Below, piece by piece: positions 5,470-9,113 of a stretch of DNA of 9,113 nucleotides. The notes below the pieces were generated by a model. The model saw only the letters and a program-made list of their open reading frames with translations, was not told where the DNA came from and ran no database searches. The stretch is from an uncultured Collinsella sp. (GTDB lineage Bacteria > Actinomycetota > Coriobacteriia > Coriobacteriales > Coriobacteriaceae). The position numbers were made by a program, and so were the translations under genes. Positions within the stretch are counted from its first letter, which is position 1, and every line of letters begins with the position of its first letter. The stretch covers positions 1 to 9,113 of the forward strand of contig CABSMN010000029.1 of the NCBI GenBank assembly GCA_902478765.1, written 5' to 3'.

Positions 5470-6839
5470 TAGCGCGGCTCGCCCACAACGGAACCGGATA
5501 AATACCAGGTCTTGGCAACGTCAACGTCAACATCAACGATCTTGCCAACAAGCTGATCGATGCTGTAACCCTCGGGGATAGGCGCATGCACGGTCTGATT
5601 CTTGGGACTCTTGCCCAGCAGGACCGCATCGTTCTTTTTACTCGTTCCCTCAATGAGCGCGGGAACCACAGTATGAAGCTCGCCCTGGTTATACTCGTGT
5701 GCCGTGGTCTCGATAACCTTAACCAGGCGATTGAAACGCTCGAGAATAACCTCATGCGGCGTAGGATCGTCAATCTCGGCGGCCGGGGTACCGGCGCGCT
5801 TGGAATAGATGAAGGTATAGGCCTGAGCATAGCGGACCGTCTCGGCAAGTGAGAGCGTCTGCTCAAAGTCTTCTTCAGTCTCGCCCGGGAAGCCAACGAT
5901 AATGTCGGTCGAGAGCGCGATATCGGGCATGCGGTTGCGAATGCGATCGACAAGGCCCAGATAGTCCTCGCGTGTATAACGGCGATTCATCTCTTTGAGG
6001 ATCCGCGTCGAACCGGACTGGACGGCCAAGTGCAGCTGCGGCATAACAGCAGGCGTCTCGGCCATGGCGTCGATGGTCTCGGGCAACAGGTCCTTGGGAT
6101 GCGAAGACGTAAAGAAGATGCGCTCCACGCCCGTATCGCCCACGGCACGCAGCAGATCGGCAAAACGCGGCTTGCCAAACAGATCGCGACCATATGAGTT
6201 AACGTTTTGGCCCAGCAGCGTAATCTCACGAACGCCCTGGCGCACCAAACCGGTCACCTCGTCGACAATCTCCTCGAAGGGGCGGCTCTTTTCGCGACCA
6301 CGCACGTACGGCACGATGCAATAGGTGCAGAAATTATTGCAGCCCGTCATGATGGGCACCCAGGCGTGATACTGAGTCTCGCGATGCCACGGCATGCTCA
6401 TGGCATCCGTATCCTCATGCTCATTGGTGCGGATATGACGCTTACCATCAAGGAACGCCTCAGCAATGAGCTCGGCCACATGCGCGATGGAATGTGTACC
6501 GAAGATGACGTTGACGTTATCGACGTTGGTGAGCAGGCCCTCGCCATCGCGCTGCGCGATGCAACCGCCAACGGCAACCACGCGCTTGCCCGAAGGCGAA
6601 GGCGGCAGGCTTTTGCAGGAATTGCACTGACCGTACAGGCGAGTATCGGCGGCCTCGCGCACGCAGCACGTCATGAAGACAACGATATCGGCATGCGCAG
6701 GATCGAGCGCCATGAGGCAGCCATATGAATCAAGCAGACCGCTCACACGCTCGGAGTCGTGCTGATTCATCTGGCAGCCAAAGGTGCGGATAAAGTAGGT
6801 TTTACCGGCAAGAATATCGCGTACGGAACGCTGGTCCAT
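5469..6839 (-). CDS. miaB: tRNA-2-methylthio-N6-dimethylallyladenosine synthase MiaB
   Basis: A radical-SAM methylthiotransferase that converts i6A37 to ms2i6A37 in tRNA. With the start used here it has 456 residues: an N-terminal UPF0004 domain with three cluster-binding cysteines (C22 in FGCQMN, C58 in TCCVRE, C93 in GGCIAQ), a radical-SAM core with C167-x3-C171-x2-C174 (GCNNFCTYCIVPYVRGRE), and a C-terminal TRAM domain (about 385-456) for RNA binding. An extra pair, C72-x2-C75 (GQCNSCKS), sits in the first domain where I do not expect one. I chose ATG 6839 because AGGA lies 9 nt upstream. ATG 6845 would have only 3 nt spacing, and an in-frame TTG at 6872 lacks support. It follows spoVS by 45 nt and overlaps miaA. 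Confidence 0.96.
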   Translation of the reverse strand: MDQRSVRDILAGKTYFIRTFGCQMNQHDSERVSGLLDSYGCLMALDPAHADIVVFMTCCVREAADTRLYGQCNSCKSLPPSPSGKRVVAVGGCIAQRDGEGLLTNVDNVNVIFGTHSIAHVAELIAEAFLDGKRHIRTNEHEDTDAMSMPWHRETQYHAWVPIMTGCNNFCTYCIVPYVRGREKSRPFEEIVDEVTGLVRQGVREITLLGQNVNSYGRDLFGKPRFADLLRAVGDTGVERIFFTSSHPKDLLPETIDAMAETPAVMPQLHLAVQSGSTRILKEMNRRYTREDYLGLVDRIRNRMPDIALSTDIIVGFPGETEEDFEQTLSLAETVRYAQAYTFIYSKRAGTPAAEIDDPTPHEVILERFNRLVKVIETTAHEYNQGELHTVVPALIEGTSKKNDAVLLGKSPKNQTVHAPIPEGYSIDQLVGKIVDVDVDVAKTWYLSGSVVGEPR

Positions 6840-6884
6840 GTGCATAAGTCCTAACGATGGGGAGCGAAACAAGGCAAGCAGAAG

Positions 6885-7202
6885 CTATGCCACAGGCTTA
6901 ACATCATCCATGACGACGTTATCCATAGCAGCTCGATTGATCTGGTGAACGTAGATAGAAAGGCGGATGGCCGTGCGCGACTCCCCGTTAATGAGGATGT
7001 CGGAGAACACGGGCGCGCAGGAAATATCAAAACCGGTTGGAATCAAAAAACCGCGCGCGATAGCAACGGCCTTAATGGCCTGGTTGACGGCACCGGCGCC
7101 GACACACTGGATGTTGACGGGCACGCCATCCTTGACCATGCCGGCGATGGCGCCGGCAACGGACGCGGGCGATGATTTGCTTGATACCTTCAGGCAATCC
7201 AT
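6885..7202 (-). CDS. spoVS: Stage V sporulation protein S (SpoVS) family protein
   Basis: A small Alba-like protein of the SpoVS family. In Bacillus it affects spore development, but homologues are widespread in non-sporulating bacteria, where the role is unclear and nucleic-acid binding is suspected. From ATG 7202 it has 105 residues: LKVSSKSSPASVAGAIAG (4-21) and the conserved core VGAGAVNQAIKAVAIARGF (34-52), then ISCAPVFSDILINGESRTAI closely parallel Bacillus SpoVS. Some 20 residues at the C-terminus (about HQINRAAMDN to the end) extend beyond the roughly 86-residue Bacillus protein. The start is set by AGGAG 7 nt upstream; the open frame continues to 7277 without homology. It lies 74 nt after the ATPase gene and 45 nt before miaB. 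The rny - spoVS - miaB neighbourhood is also found in Bacillus. Confidence 0.93.
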   Translation of the reverse strand: MDCLKVSSKSSPASVAGAIAGMVKDGVPVNIQCVGAGAVNQAIKAVAIARGFLIPTGFDISCAPVFSDILINGESRTAIRLSIYVHQINRAAMDNVVMDDVKPVA

Positions 7203-7252
7203 GAAGAAACTCCTGCATTTAAAAGTACGTTTTAACTGCAATAACTGTATCG

Positions 7253-7270
7253 TACCGAGTGGACTCGGTA
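7253..7270 (-). promoter_or_regulatory. Perfect short palindrome in the ATPase-spoVS gap
   Basis: TACCGAGT (7253-7260) and ACTCGGTA (7263-7270) are exact reverse complements around GG. In minus-strand RNA this could form a 7-bp stem with a 4-base loop beginning 6 nt after the ATPase stop. A longer pairing of GTACG (7225-7229) with CGTAC (7251-7255) competes with it. It could be an operator, an RNA processing or partial termination site, or chance. No T-run follows. Confidence 0.4.
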
Positions 7271-7276
7271 AAGGCA

Positions 7277-8362
7277 CTATTCCTCTTTGGCAAGATCGAA
7301 GGTCACGGTGATTCGATCACGCGAAACACGGATCTTTGGGTCGCCGCAAAGGTTGAGATAGTACCGGGCGGCAAGGTCATTAAAGTCGCGTTCCACAGCG
7401 CGCGAAAACTGTGCCATGTCATCCTTGGCAATACGTAGCCCGCGACGATCCTTCGCGAGATCGACAGGAGCCGGCGCATGCGAGGACGAATCACGCTCGC
7501 GCAGCAGACGCGCGGTCACACCGCGAACGGGCTTAATCTGCCCTGCCAAAATGCGATGGGCCGTGCGCTCGGACATCTCAAGACCCAAACCCGAACAAAT
7601 ACGGATAAAGTCCTCGGCATCAGAAGCAAGGCCTAAACGATCGACAACCGGAAGCTCACTCTCGTCATCAATGAACAGGAGACGAGACGTATCGAGCCGA
7701 CTTGACGCTTGAGCATAAAGGGTCGCGGCAATCTCAGACGGAGAACCGAGGTAGACATCGCAACCACGCAACTCCTCGAGCGCAAACTCACAAGCAGCGC
7801 GAATAATATTATGTGGGCCGCGAGCGCAGACATAACGTCCGTCCTCATCCTTGACGGCCTGGGGCCAGCTGGACTGATCGGCACGCTCACTGAGGCGGTC
7901 GGCCGCGACGCTCACCTTAAAGGCTGAACCAAGATCGACACCGGACGTGACCACACGGGCCTCATCGGTGTTCTGCTTGATCGAAAACAATGCCATGCCA
8001 CGACCGTGAACGCCCCAACGGTCCATCTTCATGCTCTCGAGCTTGGAGGTAACGCGGGCATCGAAGATTCGCTCTTGCATATCCTGCGGAACGCCCGAAC
8101 CGTTATCCAGAAAGACAAGCGTGCGGACGCCGTCTTCCTTGGTCGTGGCGAGATAGACCTTGTCGGCGCCGGCATCGCGAGCATTACGGAGCATTTCGAT
8201 GACGATATCCTCGACATGCTGAATGTCGTGCTTTGCCTGGCGCCGCTCGGCCTCCGAAACGCGGAGGCGGACATATCCCTCGCCAAGGTTCTCCTCGACG
8301 CGAAGGTTGCCCTCCCCCGACATCGACGCGATAAATGAGATGAGCTCGTTCGCGTCGCTCAT
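7277..8362 (-). CDS. GHKL-family ATP-binding protein with MutL-like motifs, function unknown
   Basis: I recognise the ATPase fold but not a characterised orthologue. In the 361-residue protein the Bergerat (GHKL) motifs are clear: N-box EMLRNARDA (56-64), G1 DNGSG (86-90), a TSK triplet (105-107) and the G2-type loop GVHGRGMALFSI (117-128). The TSK followed by G-x2-G-x-G/A-x-ALxSI resembles MutL more than histidine kinases, and no phosphoacceptor or sensor domain is present. Residues about 150-361 match nothing I know. The segment near 255-285 (DAEDFIRICSGLGLEMSERTAHRIL) could be helical and DNA- or protein-binding. ATG 8362 comes one base after the rny stop with no separate ribosome-binding site, implying coupled translation. 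In Bacillus the corresponding place between rny and spoVS is held by the phosphodiesterase gene ymdB. The protein is likely cytosolic, with no signal peptide or membrane segment. Confidence 0.8.
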   Translation of the reverse strand: MSDANELISFIASMSGEGNLRVEENLGEGYVRLRVSEAERRQAKHDIQHVEDIVIEMLRNARDAGADKVYLATTKEDGVRTLVFLDNGSGVPQDMQERIFDARVTSKLESMKMDRWGVHGRGMALFSIKQNTDEARVVTSGVDLGSAFKVSVAADRLSERADQSSWPQAVKDEDGRYVCARGPHNIIRAACEFALEELRGCDVYLGSPSEIAATLYAQASSRLDTSRLLFIDDESELPVVDRLGLASDAEDFIRICSGLGLEMSERTAHRILAGQIKPVRGVTARLLRERDSSSHAPAPVDLAKDRRGLRIAKDDMAQFSRAVERDFNDLAARYYLNLCGDPKIRVSRDRITVTFDLAKEE

Positions 8363-8363
8363 G

Positions 8364-9073
8364 TTATTTAGCGATATCGACAGCGCGGCTCTCGCGAATC
8401 ACGACGACGCGCACCTGACCGGGATACTCCATCTCTTCCTCGATCTGATGGGCGATATCGTGAGCCAGGACCGTGGACTGGGCATCGGAGATCTTGTCCG
8501 GCTGAACCATGACGTGGACCTCACGACCGGCCTGCATGGCATAGGTACGCTCGACGCCGTCATGGGAGTTGGCGATCTCCTCGAGCTTCTCAAGACGCTT
8601 GATGTAGTTCTCGGCAGACTCGCGACGGGCACCGGGGCGAGAGGCAGAGACAGCATCGGCGGCCTGCACCAGGACATCGAGCACCGTGTTGGGGTCGACA
8701 TCGGCATGGTGAGCCTCAATAGCGTGGACGATAACGGGCTTCTCGCCATAACGGCGGGCAAGCTCGGCACCGATGACGGCATGCGGGCCCTCGACGTCGT
8801 GGTCGATTGCCTTGCCCAGGTCATGAAGCAGGCCGGCGCGCTTGGCGGTCACAACGTCCAGGCCAAGCTCGGAAGCCATCACGCCGCACAGATCAGAGAC
8901 CTCGAGGGAATGCTGAAGCACGTTCTGACCAAACGAGGTACGGTAGCGCAGGGCACCAAGGGTCTTGACGATCTCGGGGTGCAGATCGTGGATGCCGGTA
9001 TCGAAGGCAGCCTGCTCGCCAGCCTCGCGCACGCGCTGCTGAACCAGGTCGGCGGCCTTGTGATACATCTCCT
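8364..9073 (-). CDS. rny: Ribonuclease Y, C-terminal part (5' end missing)
   Basis: RNase Y is the membrane-anchored endoribonuclease that initiates mRNA decay in many Gram-positives. Only about 236 codons are present of a family that usually has about 520 residues. Counting from the first internal Met (9068), the HD metal-dependent domain is recognisable: [17 protein letters not shown] (41-57, His53), the HD pair [10 protein letters not shown] (82-91, His82-Asp83), GPHA (94-97), EAHH (118-121) and [14 protein letters not shown] (138-151). The conserved C-terminal region is GREVHVMV ... [13 protein letters not shown]. The transmembrane anchor, coiled coil and KH domain lie beyond the window. 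The Met at 9068 is internal, since a Glu codon precedes it in frame before the genomic sequence stops at 9073, where adapter begins. The gene is truncated by the assembly, not by mutation. Confidence 0.95.
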
Positions 9074-9113
9074 CTGTCTCTTATACACATCTGACGCTGC
9101 CGACGAAGCTAGA
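9074..9113. other. Untrimmed Nextera sequencing adapter, not genomic
   Basis: CTGTCTCTTATACACATCT (9074-9092) is the Tn5 mosaic end of Nextera libraries, and GACGCTGCCGACGA (9093-9106) is the reverse complement of the Nextera read-1 tail. The last seven bases, AGCTAGA, fit the start of an index; from memory they match the reverse complement of i5 index S515 (TTCTAGCT). Frames opening here give the MCIRDR and MYKRQ peptides that are familiar adapter artefacts in protein databases. Genomic sequence ends at 9073. Confidence 0.98.

Noticed and set aside
6840..6872. TTG start for MiaB adding 11 residues
   Set aside because: It lacks a ribosome-binding site, while AGGA is properly spaced from ATG 6839.
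7203..7277. Longer SpoVS with 25 more residues at the N-terminus
   Set aside because: The extension has no SpoVS similarity, and AGGAG sits 7 nt before ATG 7202, giving the start expected from Bacillus SpoVS.
3300..8340. Several plus-strand frames of 80-230 codons opposite hflX, miaA, miaB and the ATPase gene
   Set aside because: They are antisense shadows of well-supported minus-strand genes in GC-rich DNA and have low-complexity, unfamiliar translations.
8879..9090. Two minus-strand frames beginning MYKRQ and MCIRDR
   Set aside because: Both begin inside the Nextera adapter and run antiparallel to the rny reading frame as shadows. These peptides are familiar adapter artefacts.

Overview
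The window is an ordinary chromosomal housekeeping segment, most likely from a Coriobacteriia actinobacterium and perhaps Collinsella-like. This rests on gene content: the actinobacterial lexA / LysM protein / nrdR cluster sits beside an rny - spoVS - miaB - miaA - hflX series better known from Firmicutes. The genus call is inference. The window looks like a complete assembly contig. It begins inside a repeat copy and ends in 40 bases that are not genomic but read exactly as an Illumina Nextera adapter (9074-9113).

Layout: 1-352 has no gene and holds two copies of an inverted repeat element plus a strong 16-bp hairpin, just downstream of dut. From 353 to 1748 on the minus strand lie dut, nrdR and a small membrane-anchored LysM protein, transcribed in the order LysM - nrdR - dut. 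Divergent from them on the plus strand are lexA (1909-2553) and a membrane acyltransferase-family gene (2553-3257) that shares one base with the lexA stop. The lexA/LysM intergenic region holds three LexA-box-like palindromes exactly 28 bp apart. The middle one fits precisely between the -35 and -10 hexamers of a near-consensus promoter pointing at the LysM gene. The LysM protein is therefore probably the SOS-induced division inhibitor (functional equivalent of YneA, ChiZ or DivS).

From 3242 to 9073 six minus-strand genes are packed head to tail: rny (3' part only), a GHKL-family ATPase, spoVS, miaB, miaA and hflX. Their junctions are tight: a 1-nt gap between rny and the ATPase, and TAATG overlaps at miaB/miaA and miaA/hflX. 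This suggests one RNA-centred operon: RNA decay (RNase Y), tRNA A37 modification (MiaA then MiaB) and ribosome rescue (HflX), with SpoVS and the uncharacterised ATPase as likely regulatory members. The acyltransferase and hflX converge and overlap by 16 bp.

I found no CRISPR array, transposase, tRNA or rRNA, and no obviously new multi-gene system. The observations most worth following are the phased LexA boxes, a hairpin that would bury the nrdR start codon, the ATPase with MutL-like motifs between rny and spoVS, and the repeats at the left end.
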